DNA from: JAJTGZ01 sp964403525
Lineage (GTDB): Bacteria > Planctomycetota > Phycisphaerae > Phycisphaerales > UBA1924
Length of the DNA stretch: 64,000 nt
Assembly: GCA_964403525.1 (NCBI GenBank)
Contig: CAYOGE010000004.1
Span: forward strand, 62,001 to 126,000
Direction: 5' to 3'
Made by a program: the position numbers and the translations under genes
Shown: piece by piece, positions 52,792 to 62,382 of the stretch
Layout of the letters: each line of letters begins with the position of its first letter
Position numbering within the stretch: the first letter of the stretch is position 1
The notes under the pieces: model-generated
Databases searched by the model: none
What the model was told of the DNA's origin: nothing
The model's input: the letters and a program-made list of their open reading frames with translations, nothing else

Positions 52792-53363
52792 GCGTGCCCG
52801 AGGAGCTTCTCAATCCCCTCGCACCATGCGTGCAGAATGAGCATGTGCAGTTCCTGGATGCGGTCGCTCGTCTGCCCCGGCACGACGATCTCATTCAGGC
52901 ACTTGCCCTTGAGCGCGCCCCCACCCTTGCCCAGCAGCGCGATGGTCTGCATCTGCCGCTCCTTCCCCGCCTCAACCGCTTTGAGAATGTTGGCTGAGTT
53001 TCCGCTGGTGGAGAGCACGATCAGCACGTCCCCCGGCCTGCCCAGGGCGAGCACCCAGCGCGAGAAGACGTGGTCGAAGCCGTAGTCGTTGGCGGTGCAG
53101 GTGATGTGCCCGGCGTCGGTGCAGGCGATCGCGGCGATGGGCGGGCGGTCGGCACGGAAGCGGCCGGTCAACTCCTCCGCGAAGTGATTGGCGTCGCAGG
53201 AACTGCCGCCGTTGCCGCAGATCATCACCTTGCCGCCGGCCTTAATGCTGACGGCCATGGTGGCGCAGGCGGCGGAGCAGGCGTCGAGCGCGGCCTGGTC
53301 GGCCATCAGCGTGTCGAGCGCGGCGCGGGCGTCGGCGAGGGATTGGTCGAGTCGGAAGGGCAT
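52788..53363 (-). CDS. gmhA: Phosphoheptose isomerase / DiaA-like SIS protein
   Basis: A 191-residue single SIS-domain protein. GKVMICGNGGSSCDANHFAEELTGRF includes the metal-binding His and Glu (about 60-64) and the Ser-rich substrate loop; VLIVLSTSGNSANIL is the second SIS motif; DRIQELHMLILH near 168-179 supplies the other metal ligands. GmhA converts sedoheptulose-7-phosphate to manno-heptose-7-phosphate, the first step of lipopolysaccharide heptose synthesis. DiaA, of the same fold, regulates DnaA and lacks the metal site, so GmhA is preferred. No other heptose gene is here. Confidence 0.85.
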   Translation of the reverse strand: MPFRLDQSLADARAALDTLMADQAALDACSAACATMAVSIKAGGKVMICGNGGSSCDANHFAEELTGRFRADRPPIAAIACTDAGHITCTANDYGFDHVFSRWVLALGRPGDVLIVLSTSGNSANILKAVEAGKERQMQTIALLGKGGGALKGKCLNEIVVPGQTSDRIQELHMLILHAWCEGIEKLLGHA

Positions 53364-53395
53364 CGGGGGAGGGTAGTGGGTGCACGGGACAAATG

Positions 53396-53420
53396 AAAAC
53401 GCCCGGCTGGGCCGGGCGTT
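53396..53420 (-). terminator. Rho-independent terminator of clpX
   Basis: A ten-base perfect stem AACGCCCGGC/GCCGGGCGTT with a three-base loop (53398-53407 and 53411-53420), reading into TTTTCATTTG on the minus strand. It separates clpX from the GmhA-type gene. Confidence 0.88.
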
Positions 53421-53433
53421 GGAAGTCAGAAAT

Positions 53434-53494
53434 GCACCCTCATCCGCCCTCGCCGAGCCTCGGGCACCTTCTCCCAGCGGAGCTGGGAGAAGGA
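53434..53494. repeat. Palindromic dispersed repeat, copy 2 (clpX 3' region)
   Basis: About 60 bases beginning GCACCCTCATCCGCCCTCGC with a perfect twelve-base arm pair CCTTCTCCCAGC/GCTGGGAGAAGG around GGA (53467-53478 and 53482-53493). It aligns at roughly 80 percent with the copy inside argC. It lies just after the clpX stop and before the clpX terminator. Confidence 0.85.
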
Positions 53495-53498
53495 CAAA

Positions 53499-54812
<1,314 letters not shown>

Positions 54813-54946
54813 GCGGTGGTCTCTCGTCTTTCAATGGGCGCGCACACACTCCATACGCACGCCCGGTGCTTGTGGATCGACAGTGTATCGGCACGATCGC
54901 GGCGTGGCTCGAACGGGTCCACACATTCGGTGTTGGACCCGACCGG

Positions 54947-55297
54947 TTATTCCGGCCGCGGGGACCTCTGATCCGGGGAACCCTTTATCCGTGGAGCGGA
55001 TGCCGGGCGCGGGGCGGCCGGTTGTTCCTGGTGCAGCGACCCCTTACCGGGGACGGTGGACTTCATCCTTGCCGCCATCCGCGTCCGGAGAGCCTGAAAC
55101 TCGGTGTCGGAGAGCTTCCCGCTCGCGTGCAGCTTGCGGAAATCGTCCATGATCATCCCTGCGGCGGGTGGAGACTCCGAGCTGAGCACCCGCTTACGCA
55201 CAATCAAAATGACCACCGTGGCGACAAAGATCGCTCCGATCACCAGCAGCACAAGCGTGATCAGCCGGGTGGTGTCAGACTGTGCCAGGGTGATCAA
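54947..55297 (-). CDS. Single-TM protein with SHOCT-like helix-turn-helix
   Basis: A 116-residue protein beginning at TTG 55297 with one membrane helix (ITLVLLVIGAIFVATVVILIV, about residues 13-33) and a short SHOCT-like segment MDDFRKLHASGKLSDTEFQALRTRM near 50-74, in which a helix, LS-x-x-E-F and a second helix recur. The tail is Pro/Arg-rich. SHOCT domains occur in oligomerising membrane proteins. Role unknown. It lies just upstream of clpX on the same strand; a weak hairpin GGGTCCA/TGGACCC (54914-54939) is between them. Confidence 0.55.
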   Translation of the reverse strand: MITLAQSDTTRLITLVLLVIGAIFVATVVILIVRKRVLSSESPPAAGMIMDDFRKLHASGKLSDTEFQALRTRMAARMKSTVPGKGSLHQEQPAAPRPASAPRIKGSPDQRSPRPE

Positions 55298-55335
55298 GAT
55301 CGGTTCCAGTTCAAGGCCGTGCCTGGCCCGGTGCG

Positions 55336-56088
55336 TCAGAGGTTATTGGTCGTGATCACCTGGTGGATCGGCCTGAGCAGGTACGGGATGACCCGTGACT
55401 CAATCGTTTCCTCGCCGGACGCCGCGAGCGTGCGGAGCGCGTCGGGCAACTGCTTGATATCGTCGAGCACGCCGTACTTGCGCAGGGCGCAGATCACCGT
55501 AATCGGTGCGGCGGGCGCGTCGTCTGATTTGGGCGCCCTGCCCGGCCTGGTCTTCACCTCAAACTGCACCTGCAGTTCGGCGTCCTCGGTCAGGGCGAGG
55601 CCGAACACCGGTTGAAAGCTCGTGGGTATCGCGTTCTTGATGTTCAGCAGCGAGGCGAGCGGGCCCGTGCCGACCAGCGCATCGGCAACGATCGCGTCGT
55701 GGTTTCCACCGGCGGGGAGGTCAAAGCCGTAGACCAACTCGAGGTAATCGATATCCAGCGGGCTGATCGAGAGGTAATTGGGCGCGACATCGACCACCAG
55801 CCGGTGGAGTTTCAGGCCGTCCGCCAACGAGGCCGGGTTTACGTCGCCGGTGCGGATCGAACTCTTGCGCACGCCGATCCAACGCTGCGACTGGTCTCCA
55901 TCCTCGCCGCCGCCCTCAAGGGCCAGTTCGTTGTCATAGCGGCGGAACCGGTTCATCTCCGGCCGATCGCGGCGGATGCGCTCAAACAGTGGCAAGACCG
56001 TGTCCCGGTTCGTCGGGAGGTCCATCTTCACCTGCAGCCGCATGTTGACGTAGAAGTCTGAAGTAAACGCGTTATAACTTTCGGGCAT
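55336..56088 (-). CDS. Conserved protein of unknown function
   Basis: ATG 56088 gives 250 residues with no signal peptide or membrane segment. The N-terminal half has SYNAFTSDFYVNMRLQVKMDL and DRPEMNRFRRYDNELALEG; the middle is beta-rich (DVAPNYLSISPLDIDYLELVYGFDL); the end VIPYLLRPIHQVITTNNL is hydrophobic. The layout resembles a planctomycete-conserved protein that follows small SHOCT-type genes, but I do not recognise a family. The start of the gene before it is 38 bases away on the same strand, so they may form a unit. Confidence 0.55.
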   Translation of the reverse strand: MPESYNAFTSDFYVNMRLQVKMDLPTNRDTVLPLFERIRRDRPEMNRFRRYDNELALEGGGEDGDQSQRWIGVRKSSIRTGDVNPASLADGLKLHRLVVDVAPNYLSISPLDIDYLELVYGFDLPAGGNHDAIVADALVGTGPLASLLNIKNAIPTSFQPVFGLALTEDAELQVQFEVKTRPGRAPKSDDAPAAPITVICALRKYGVLDDIKQLPDALRTLAASGEETIESRVIPYLLRPIHQVITTNNL

Positions 56089-56166
56089 CGTTAGGGTCTC
56101 TCGCTGCGTTCTGCTTCCGTCGGCAGGTGACCCGGAAGGATACACCTCCGGCTGGAGGTATCACCC

Positions 56167-56550
56167 GTGCTCAAAGCTGCAGGTTCAGTCGCACTCGCGT
56201 GCTTCCTGGTTGGTTGCTGTGCCCGCCCGCAGACCAACGGCGATCCGTCGGCCGCGCCGGCCACAGTCGCAGCGCCGGCCTCGCCGGCGGTGGCCAACCG
56301 CGTTTCGGAGCCGCCCCCCACCTCAGCAAACCCGGTCGCGCCGTCAGCCGACGGCTTCGCCGCGACAATCAACCGCTACTGCCCCATCATGCAAAGGTCC
56401 AGGCTTAGCGCCACCACCATGGTTGATCTGGTCACGGAGTTTGAAGGGCAGACCGTCGGATTCTGCTGCGAAGACTGCCGCGACGCGTGGCAGTCAATGG
56501 ATGACAGCGAGCGACGCGAACGCCTGAAGACCGTGCTCGCGAAGAGATAG
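56167..56550 (+). CDS. Cysteine-rich lipoprotein with TRASH/YHS-like motif, second copy
   Basis: GTG 56167 has GGAGG seven bases upstream and opens a lipoprotein signal (lipobox LVGC, mature CCARPQ). After a Pro/Ala-rich linker the C-terminal 60 residues contain NRYCPIM and GQTVGFCCEDCRDAWQSM, the same pattern as the lipoprotein at 33855-34178. It binds a metal by analogy with TRASH/YHS folds. The two genes are about 22 kb apart and clearly diverged, so the pair is an old duplication. 127 residues. Confidence 0.7.
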   Translation: MLKAAGSVALACFLVGCCARPQTNGDPSAAPATVAAPASPAVANRVSEPPPTSANPVAPSADGFAATINRYCPIMQRSRLSATTMVDLVTEFEGQTVGFCCEDCRDAWQSMDDSERRERLKTVLAKR

Positions 56551-56580
56551 TCGCTGCGCACCGCACGCACGGCCCAACGA

Positions 56581-57822
56581 TCACTTGATCGGCGCGGGCT
56601 TGGTGCGGATGCCGCTCTTGCTCTTGGCGTCGATCTTCGCCAGCGCTTCCTTTGCTTCGTTGTTGGTGACGGGCTGAGAGAGCTTGATCGGGGCCCCCGC
56701 GTCGCTCAGCCAACCCTCGACCAGCGCCACCAGTTCAGCCTCGGGCATCCCTTCAAACTTCGGCATCGCCACGCTGTTCTTGTCGGCCGTCCGCTTGCGG
56801 ATCATCGCGTCGAGCCCCTCCATCGCGGACTTCGCAACCGCGTCTGAGAGCGCACGGATTGTGCCTGAGTCTTCCAGCCGGTTCTTGCTCCACTCCCCCC
56901 ACCTCTTGCGGAACGACTTCATCGCCGCTTCGCGCCGGCCGCGCACGTCCATCTCCTTGCCGTACATGATGAAGACGATCCCCGCGGGGATAAGCGCCTT
57001 CTCGCCCGCCAGTTCGCTCACGCGCTTGACCGTTGCCGCCTTGCCCGCGGCAACATCGTCGCGCAGGTCGGCCATGGCGTTGTCAAGCACCTTCACCAAA
57101 CTCGCGACAATCGCCCATTCGTTGCGCGTCTGCGGCGTGTAGGCGTTCACGCCGGGCAGGTTGAGCGGCAGCACGAACCACCAGCGGCCGTCGTACTGGC
57201 GGATGGTAAAGACGCCCCCCAGCACCGGCTCCTTGTCGAATTTGACAACCGCTGAATCGTCGGCCGTACGCTCGACGCTGAGCCGGGCGGCGCCGCTGTC
57301 GAGCCAGCCGAACGGGTCGGCAAAGAGCCGCGTTGTGAAGTCTTGGAACTGCTGCTCCTGCTGGCGCGCGGCCGCGGCGTCCGCGGGGCGCTCGATCTTC
57401 ACAGGCCCGTTGGGGTTCGCCGTCATCAGCGCAGAGACGATGCCCTCAGACTTTCCCTCCATCTCGCTCTTGAGCTGGTCGCGCGCGGCCGCGACCTCGT
57501 TGGGGAACGCCTTGGCCATCGCCTTTCCCAGCCCCTGCATGGTGCCGAACAGGTGGCCGAGGCGTGTGAGCGTGGACCGGTACTCGACGTTGTCAGCGTA
57601 GATCAGATCGCTGATCCGCTCGGTGTTGCCGTCGCGGACCATCTGGATCGCGCTCGCCAGAACATCCTCCGGCGTCGCCTGGCTGTACTCCTTCCGCTGC
57701 GTCGCCAGCAGAATCGCCGCGAACACGCCGACCCCCAGCAGCACGGTGAGCACGATCCATCCGGCCGTACCCCACGCTCGCTTGGTGACGACAGGCTCGG
57801 GCGTATAGGCGTCGGCGTTCAT
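56581..57822 (-). CDS. Single-TM periplasmic-type protein of unknown function
   Basis: ATG 57822 opens a 413-residue protein with one membrane helix near residues 17-40 (GTAGWIVLTVLLGVGVFAAILL) and a soluble region. The latter has a DUF4878/SnoaL-like start (PEDVLASAIQMVRDGNTERISDLIYA), a beta part with GRWWFVLPLNLPGV, and a long helical C-terminus rich in Lys and Ala. The first half resembles proteins that sense or stabilise envelope components; I cannot name the family. Upstream, it diverges from thiS with about 95 bases between that show no TPP riboswitch features. Confidence 0.55.
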   Translation of the reverse strand: MNADAYTPEPVVTKRAWGTAGWIVLTVLLGVGVFAAILLATQRKEYSQATPEDVLASAIQMVRDGNTERISDLIYADNVEYRSTLTRLGHLFGTMQGLGKAMAKAFPNEVAAARDQLKSEMEGKSEGIVSALMTANPNGPVKIERPADAAAARQQEQQFQDFTTRLFADPFGWLDSGAARLSVERTADDSAVVKFDKEPVLGGVFTIRQYDGRWWFVLPLNLPGVNAYTPQTRNEWAIVASLVKVLDNAMADLRDDVAAGKAATVKRVSELAGEKALIPAGIVFIMYGKEMDVRGRREAAMKSFRKRWGEWSKNRLEDSGTIRALSDAVAKSAMEGLDAMIRKRTADKNSVAMPKFEGMPEAELVALVEGWLSDAGAPIKLSQPVTNNEAKEALAKIDAKSKSGIRTKPAPIK

Positions 57823-57917
57823 CGATCGGTTATAGCAGCCGTTGCGCACACGGTTGCGGCAAGCGGGCAAGCCCCCGCCGCACCCCCTATCGGCACTGCA
57901 ACCCCTATCATGCTGCC

Positions 57918-58118
57918 GTGGAGATCACCGTCAACGGCACCAAGCGATCGATTCCCGCCGGGACCACCGTCCAGCAACTCCTGGCCGTCCTGGGGCTGTC
58001 CGAACAACCGGCCGCCGTCGAAGTGAACAGGGGCCTCGTGCCCAAGCGCCTGCACGCCGCGCGCGTGCTCGAGCCCGGTGACCAGGTTGAAGTCGTGACG
58101 CTCGTTGGAGGAGGATGA
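57918..58118 (+). CDS. thiS: Sulfur carrier protein ThiS
   Basis: ThiS is a ubiquitin-fold carrier that is adenylylated and thiocarboxylated at its C-terminal Gly and donates sulfur for thiazole formation. The 66-residue protein has MEITVNGTKRSIPAGTTVQQLL, AVEVNRGLVPK and the required Gly-Gly end (VTLVGGG). GTG 57918 is the start. Its stop TGA overlaps the thiG ATG (58115-58118), a tight operon typical for partners that form a complex. Confidence 0.93.
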   Translation: MEITVNGTKRSIPAGTTVQQLLAVLGLSEQPAAVEVNRGLVPKRLHAARVLEPGDQVEVVTLVGGG

Positions 58119-58999
58119 CGATGAACGGAGTCGGCACCGCGCAAAGCAGACACCCCGTTGAGGTCACCTCGACGCGAGCAGAGACGCCCCTTGTCATCGG
58201 CGGCAGGTCGTTTTCCTCCCGACTGATCGTCGGAACCGGCAAGTACAAAACGCTCGACACCATGCGGGCGGCCCTGGACGCCAGCGGCACCGAGGTCGTC
58301 ACCGTCGCGGTGCGCCGCGAGCGCCTCTACAACGAACAAGGCCGAAGCCTCCTGGACGCCCTCGACACCAGGCGCTACACGGTCCTTCCCAACACGGCGG
58401 GGTGCTTCAGCGCAGAAGACGCCGTCCGCGTGTCGCTGCTTGGGCGCGAGCTGCTTGAGCAGTTGGGAAACCCGGGCGCCGGGTGGGTCAAGCTCGAAGT
58501 GCTCGGCGACAAAAAAACGCTGCTGCCCGATCCGACCGCGACCGTTGAAGCAACGCGCACGCTCGTCAAGGAAGGCTTCCAGGTTCTCGCCTACAGCAGC
58601 GACGACCCGATCGCGGCCCTGCGCATCAAAGAAGCCGGTGCCACCGCCGTCATGCCCGCGGGCTCGCCGATCGGCAGCGGTCAGGGCGTGCTCAACCGCA
58701 ACAACATCGTGCTCTGCCTTGAACTGCTCAAGCAAGGCGACCCGACGTTCCCGGTGATCGTTGACGCGGGCGTCGGTTCGGCCAGCGACGTGGCTGTCGC
58801 TATGGAACTCGGGGCCGACGGCGTTCTGCTCAACACAGCCGTCGCTCACGCCGCCGACCCCGTGCTGATGGCGCACGCAATGAAGAACGGCACGCTCGCC
58901 GGACGCCAGTCCTACCTCGCAGGCCGCATCCCCAAGCGTCTGTACGCCACCGCCAGTTCCCCATGGGAAGGGACCGTCAGCTATGTTCCCGGCGAGTAG
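58115..58999 (+). CDS. thiG: Thiazole synthase ThiG
   Basis: ThiG condenses deoxyxylulose-5-phosphate, dehydroglycine and the ThiS thiocarboxylate to the thiazole phosphate of thiamin. TIM-barrel motifs: SRLIVGTGKYK near residue 35, EVVTVAVRRERLY, GWVKLEVLGD with the Schiff-base Lys, AVMPAGSPIGSGQGV and VDAGVGSASDVAVAMELGADGVLLNTAVA-type ending. At 294 residues it has an N-terminal extension of about 25 relative to E. coli ThiG. thiF, thiH/thiO and thiE are not adjacent. Confidence 0.95.
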   Translation: MTMNGVGTAQSRHPVEVTSTRAETPLVIGGRSFSSRLIVGTGKYKTLDTMRAALDASGTEVVTVAVRRERLYNEQGRSLLDALDTRRYTVLPNTAGCFSAEDAVRVSLLGRELLEQLGNPGAGWVKLEVLGDKKTLLPDPTATVEATRTLVKEGFQVLAYSSDDPIAALRIKEAGATAVMPAGSPIGSGQGVLNRNNIVLCLELLKQGDPTFPVIVDAGVGSASDVAVAMELGADGVLLNTAVAHAADPVLMAHAMKNGTLAGRQSYLAGRIPKRLYATASSPWEGTVSYVPGE

Positions 59000-59039
59000 G
59001 TAGACTCTCACGGCCGCGGCCTGCAGCCAACCGAAACAC

Positions 59040-59210
59040 ATGAGCAATCCACACTCCCACGAGAAGCCGCACACGACACCCGCCAAACGCGCAGGGAGAA
59101 TCTCCATGGTCAAGCAGCGGAGCAACATTGCCACGTTCCTGGCGCTGGGGCTTGTGGGTTTTGTGATCCTCGGGTTCCTGCTGGTGATCGCCTGGCTGAT
59201 CTTCCACTGA
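59040..59210 (+). CDS. Small single-TM protein
   Basis: From ATG 59040 the product has 56 residues: a His/Lys/Pro-rich start (MSNPHSHEKPHTTPAKR) and one membrane helix (IATFLALGLVGFVILGFLLVIAWLIFH) near the C-terminus. ATG 59106 is preceded by AGGGAG and would give a 34-residue version starting MVKQRSN; this start has the better ribosome site. The gene follows thiG by 40 bases. Function unknown. Confidence 0.55.
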   Translation: MSNPHSHEKPHTTPAKRAGRISMVKQRSNIATFLALGLVGFVILGFLLVIAWLIFH

Positions 59211-59234
59211 GCCAGCGTTGGGCGAGCAGACCGG

Positions 59235-59645
59235 CTAGACGATCGAGAACCCGCCGGCGCGGCAGAACTCGATGAACTGCTTGAGCGGTCCGCGGTTCTC
59301 GCCGCTGAAATACTCAAACGGGTTCACCTTCACCCCCGGGCGGAGCGCCCTCATCGGGCGGGCCAGGCCGGGGACGTCGATGCTCGTGCTGACCTTCAGC
59401 CCCAGCGCATCGAACGTGGGCACATCATCCAGGCCAGACTCAAGCGCGTCAGCGATGGCTGCCGCATCCGCCGCCATCACCCGCTGGCCACGCCGCGAGA
59501 AATAGTCCATCGAGAAGAACCGCTGCGGGTTCCCAGCGCTGTCAACCGCCTGCCAGGCCTCCGGCTCCAGGCAGCCCATCGGCTTCCAGCCGCTGTCGTA
59601 GGCCAGCTTCATGAGCATGCCCCACGAGCGGTTCGAGAACGTCAT
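59235..59645 (-). CDS. Conserved hypothetical protein
   Basis: ATG 59645 gives 136 residues, soluble, with a helical start (MTFSNRSWGMLMKLAYDSGWKPMG), a middle that contains FFSMDYFSRRGQRVMAADAAAIADALESGLDD, and an end KQFIEFCRAGGFSI. The pattern suggests a small cytoplasmic alpha/beta protein of the kind often annotated as unknown; I do not recognise it. It sits between thiG/small TM gene and the POT transporter, convergent with the former. Confidence 0.55.
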   Translation of the reverse strand: MTFSNRSWGMLMKLAYDSGWKPMGCLEPEAWQAVDSAGNPQRFFSMDYFSRRGQRVMAADAAAIADALESGLDDVPTFDALGLKVSTSIDVPGLARPMRALRPGVKVNPFEYFSGENRGPLKQFIEFCRAGGFSIV

Positions 59646-59717
59646 CGACCCGTGCTGTCCGGACGCTGTGCGCGGCACGGCTGAGCATAGCAAGCCATCT
59701 CTTCGGGGCCGCTCCGA

Positions 59718-61367
59718 TCAGTCGAGGGAGCTCCTCTGCATCTTCTTCAGCACCGGCGAAGCGATCAGGATCACGATGCCCGCCAGGGCGGGGACCGCCA
59801 CGAACAGGAAGAAGAAGTCCGCCTGGCCGCCGAAGTTCCAGGGGAGCTTGATCTTGCCCTGCTCGATCGCCTCAACCTGCGCAGCGATCAGGCCGCCGCC
59901 GAGGTTGGCGACGAATGAGGACACGAACCAAAGGCCCATCAGCAGGCTCATGAACCTCGCGGGCGCCGCCTTGGTCACGTACGAGAGCCCGGTGGGCGAC
60001 AGGCACAACTCACCGACGGTGTGCCAGAAGTAGGCCGCGAGGATGAAGAACATCGACGCCTTGGCCACCGTGACGCCCGGGGCCTGCTCAACGCCGGCAC
60101 CCGCCTCGCGGGCGCCCCAGACCATGAACACAAAGCCGAGTGAGAGGAACAGCAGGCCGAGAGCGATCTTGACCGGCTGACTGGGGTTGATCTTCCTCCG
60201 ACCCATCGTCGCCCACAACCAGGCAAAGAGCGGCGCAAGGATGAAGATCAAACCGGCGTTCACCGACTGGAACCATGTGGTGTCAACCTCAAAGCTCCCA
60301 AGGTGCCTGTCCGTGTACCGGTCGGTGAAGAGGTTGATGCTCGAGCCCGCCTGCTCGAACGCCATCCAGAAGAACGCGTTGAAGATGATGTACACGAAGA
60401 TCGTGATGACCGGCCCACGATCCTCCGGACGGTTCTTCGATACGAACCAGACGATCCACGCCAGCACACCGACGACCAGCACCGTGATGATCGACCAGCC
60501 GAGCACTGCGTTGGCCGCGATGTTGGCGATCAGCGCCTTGATCTGCCCGAAGACACCGATATGAAACATCCCGGCGACGACCGCCGAGAGCACGACGGCG
60601 GCGACGATGAACGACGATGCGAGCCCCGGCTTGCCGTTCTCTGGCGGCAGGCCCACGTTGGCGAGGAACATCGGCCGGAAGAACGTGTACATGGCGAGGC
60701 CCGCGAGCATGCCAACCGCCGCCGCGCCAAAGCCCCAGTGCCAGCCAACCTGTCGCCCGAGCGTTCCGCAGATAAACGCGCAGAGGAACGCGCCGAGGTT
60801 GATGCCCATGTAGAAGATCGTGAACGCGCCGTCACGACGCGGGTCGCCCTGCGGGTAGAGTTGCCCCACCATCACCGAGACGCTCGGCTTGAAGTGGCCC
60901 GTCCCGAAGACGATCAGCGCCAGGCCGAAGATAAAGATCGACATCCCCACAGGGGTGCCGTTGAAACCGCCCATCCCCGAAATCGCCAGCGCGATATGGC
61001 CCAGGGAAATCACCGTTCCGCCAACCAGCATCGAACGGTGGGTGCCGATCAGCTTGTCCGCGATCAAGCCGCCGAGGATCGGCAGCAGGTAGGCAAGCCC
61101 CGTGTACCAGCCGTACAGCGTGCTCGCCTCGCCGTCACTCCACCCCGGCCCCGGGTTGAACCCCTCGGGCTTGCCGGTCGGCAGCGGGTTCATGCCCGTG
61201 CCCGGCGTCGTGAGATAAAGCACCAGCAGCGCCCGCATGCCGTAATAGCTGAACCGTTCCCACATCTCTACGGCAAACAGCACGAACAACCCCATCGGAT
61301 GACCAAGAAACGTCGCGGTAGTCGGAGGGAGGACGCCGGGACTGTCGCTGCTGCTGCTTGTCTGCAT
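59718..61367 (-). CDS. POT/PTR family proton-dependent oligopeptide transporter
   Basis: A 549-residue protein with 12-14 membrane helices. The proton-coupling ExxERFxYY motif appears as EMWERFSYYGMRALL near residue 35, and the PTR2 signature FTIFYMGINLGAFLCAFICGTLG and HFKPSVSVMVGQLY follow. FMSLLMGLWFVSSFVANLGGG is in the C-terminal half. POT proteins import di- and tripeptides with protons. ATG 61367 places the first helix about 25 residues in; upstream sequence is not conserved. Nothing nearby points to a more specific substrate. Confidence 0.92.
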   Translation of the reverse strand: MQTSSSSDSPGVLPPTTATFLGHPMGLFVLFAVEMWERFSYYGMRALLVLYLTTPGTGMNPLPTGKPEGFNPGPGWSDGEASTLYGWYTGLAYLLPILGGLIADKLIGTHRSMLVGGTVISLGHIALAISGMGGFNGTPVGMSIFIFGLALIVFGTGHFKPSVSVMVGQLYPQGDPRRDGAFTIFYMGINLGAFLCAFICGTLGRQVGWHWGFGAAAVGMLAGLAMYTFFRPMFLANVGLPPENGKPGLASSFIVAAVVLSAVVAGMFHIGVFGQIKALIANIAANAVLGWSIITVLVVGVLAWIVWFVSKNRPEDRGPVITIFVYIIFNAFFWMAFEQAGSSINLFTDRYTDRHLGSFEVDTTWFQSVNAGLIFILAPLFAWLWATMGRRKINPSQPVKIALGLLFLSLGFVFMVWGAREAGAGVEQAPGVTVAKASMFFILAAYFWHTVGELCLSPTGLSYVTKAAPARFMSLLMGLWFVSSFVANLGGGLIAAQVEAIEQGKIKLPWNFGGQADFFFLFVAVPALAGIVILIASPVLKKMQRSSLD

Positions 61368-61549
61368 GACGGACGCTCCACTGAGCCGGTGCGGGCGAGG
61401 CGAAACAATCGGGGCCGAGTCTAGCAGAAACGCCCGGCAGTCTCCGGCCCCTCGGAATCCCCCCTTCGACCGGCCATCCCCCGCGGTGCCGGTCGGACGC
61501 GTGTGCGACAATCCGGCCCTGACGGGTATACTTCGCCCGTCCCCGTTTC

Positions 61550-61623
61550 GGCCGCATAGCTCAGTTGGCTAGAGCACAGTCCTCACACGACTGGGGTCAC
61601 AGGTTCGAGTCCTGTTGCGGCCA
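61550..61623 (+). tRNA. tRNA-Val (anticodon CAC)
   Basis: A 74-base cloverleaf: acceptor GGCCGCA/TGCGGCC, D arm GCTC/GAGC, anticodon arm CAGTC-CTCACAC-GACTG and T arm ACAGG-TTCGAGT-CCTGT. The anticodon at positions 34-36 is CAC, which reads GUG, a common codon in this GC-rich genome. CCA is not encoded. No other tRNA is adjacent. Confidence 0.95.
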
Positions 61624-61633
61624 TTTTTGACCA

Positions 61634-61668
61634 CACAAGCCCGTCCGGAACCACCGGACGGGCTTGTG
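61634..61668 (+). terminator. Strong hairpin downstream of tRNA-Val
   Basis: A 15-base perfect stem CACAAGCCCGTCCGG/CCGGACGGGCTTGTG with a five-base loop, starting ten bases after the tRNA. There is no T run, so it may terminate by stem strength or act as a processing or transcript-end element. Confidence 0.6.
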
Positions 61669-61735
61669 CGTTAAGGACAGATACAGTTGGTCGATACGCC
61701 TTCGTCCGCGCAATTGCGCACCCGGGACACCACCT

Positions 61736-62323
61736 ATGGCTCGCACCGCTTCACTCATGCCTGAACTGGGGATGCGTGCGCCCGATTTCTCGCTGCCCGA
61801 CACCGTCACAGGCCGCACGATCCACTCGTCTGACTTTGCCGGCACGCCCGGGTTGCTGGTGATGTTTATCTGCAACCATTGCCCGTTCGTCAAGCACGTC
61901 CGTGACCAGCTTTCGACCATCGGGCGTGAGTACCAGCCGCGCGGCATCTCGATCGTCGCGATCAGCAGCAACGATGTGCAGAGCCACCCCGACGATTCGC
62001 CCGAGAAGATGAAGTCCGAGGCCCGCGAAGCCGGGTACACGTTTCCCTACCTGTACGACGAGTCGCAGGCCGTGGCAAAGGCCTTCCGCGCCGCCTGCAC
62101 GCCCGACTTCTTCCTCTTCGACCACAACCGGCACCTCTACTACCGCGGCCAGCTCGACGCCAGCCGGCCAAGCAAGTACCTCGAGAACCGAGTCGTCCGT
62201 TCCGACGGCAGCGACCTCCGCGCGGCCCTGGAGGCCCTCCTTGCCGGCGAGCCTGCGCCGCAGCCCCAGCTCCCAAGCCTCGGCTGCAACATCAAGTGGA
62301 AACCCGGGAACGAGCCATCCTGA
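61736..62323 (+). CDS. Thioredoxin-fold peroxiredoxin-like protein
   Basis: ATG 61736 gives 195 residues. The AhpC/TSA-like fold is shown by LPELGMRAPDFSLPDT-type N-terminus, VMFICNHCPFVKHV with C46 and C49 (CNHC active site), SIVAISSNDVQ, FRAACTPDFFLFDHNRHL and YRGQLDASRP. The CNHC variant is found in the bacterial thioredoxin-like subgroup often annotated as alkyl hydroperoxide reductase-like. It acts in the cytoplasm; peroxide or disulfide reductase activity is inferred. No signal peptide. It is close after the tRNA-Val hairpin. Confidence 0.83.
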   Translation: MARTASLMPELGMRAPDFSLPDTVTGRTIHSSDFAGTPGLLVMFICNHCPFVKHVRDQLSTIGREYQPRGISIVAISSNDVQSHPDDSPEKMKSEAREAGYTFPYLYDESQAVAKAFRAACTPDFFLFDHNRHLYYRGQLDASRPSKYLENRVVRSDGSDLRAALEALLAGEPAPQPQLPSLGCNIKWKPGNEPS

Positions 62324-62382
62324 ACCTCGCCCCCAGCGCCAAGTGATCTGCGCCTGGGGCACCCCTCGCAAGCGCGACCCCA

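Noticed and set aside
57823..57917. Possible TPP riboswitch before thiS
   Set aside because: The conserved CTGAGA and paired core are absent and the region is only about 95 bases.
61550..61668. tRNA-Val with following hairpin as an integration site
   Set aside because: No integrase, no repeated tRNA 3' end, and ordinary genes follow.
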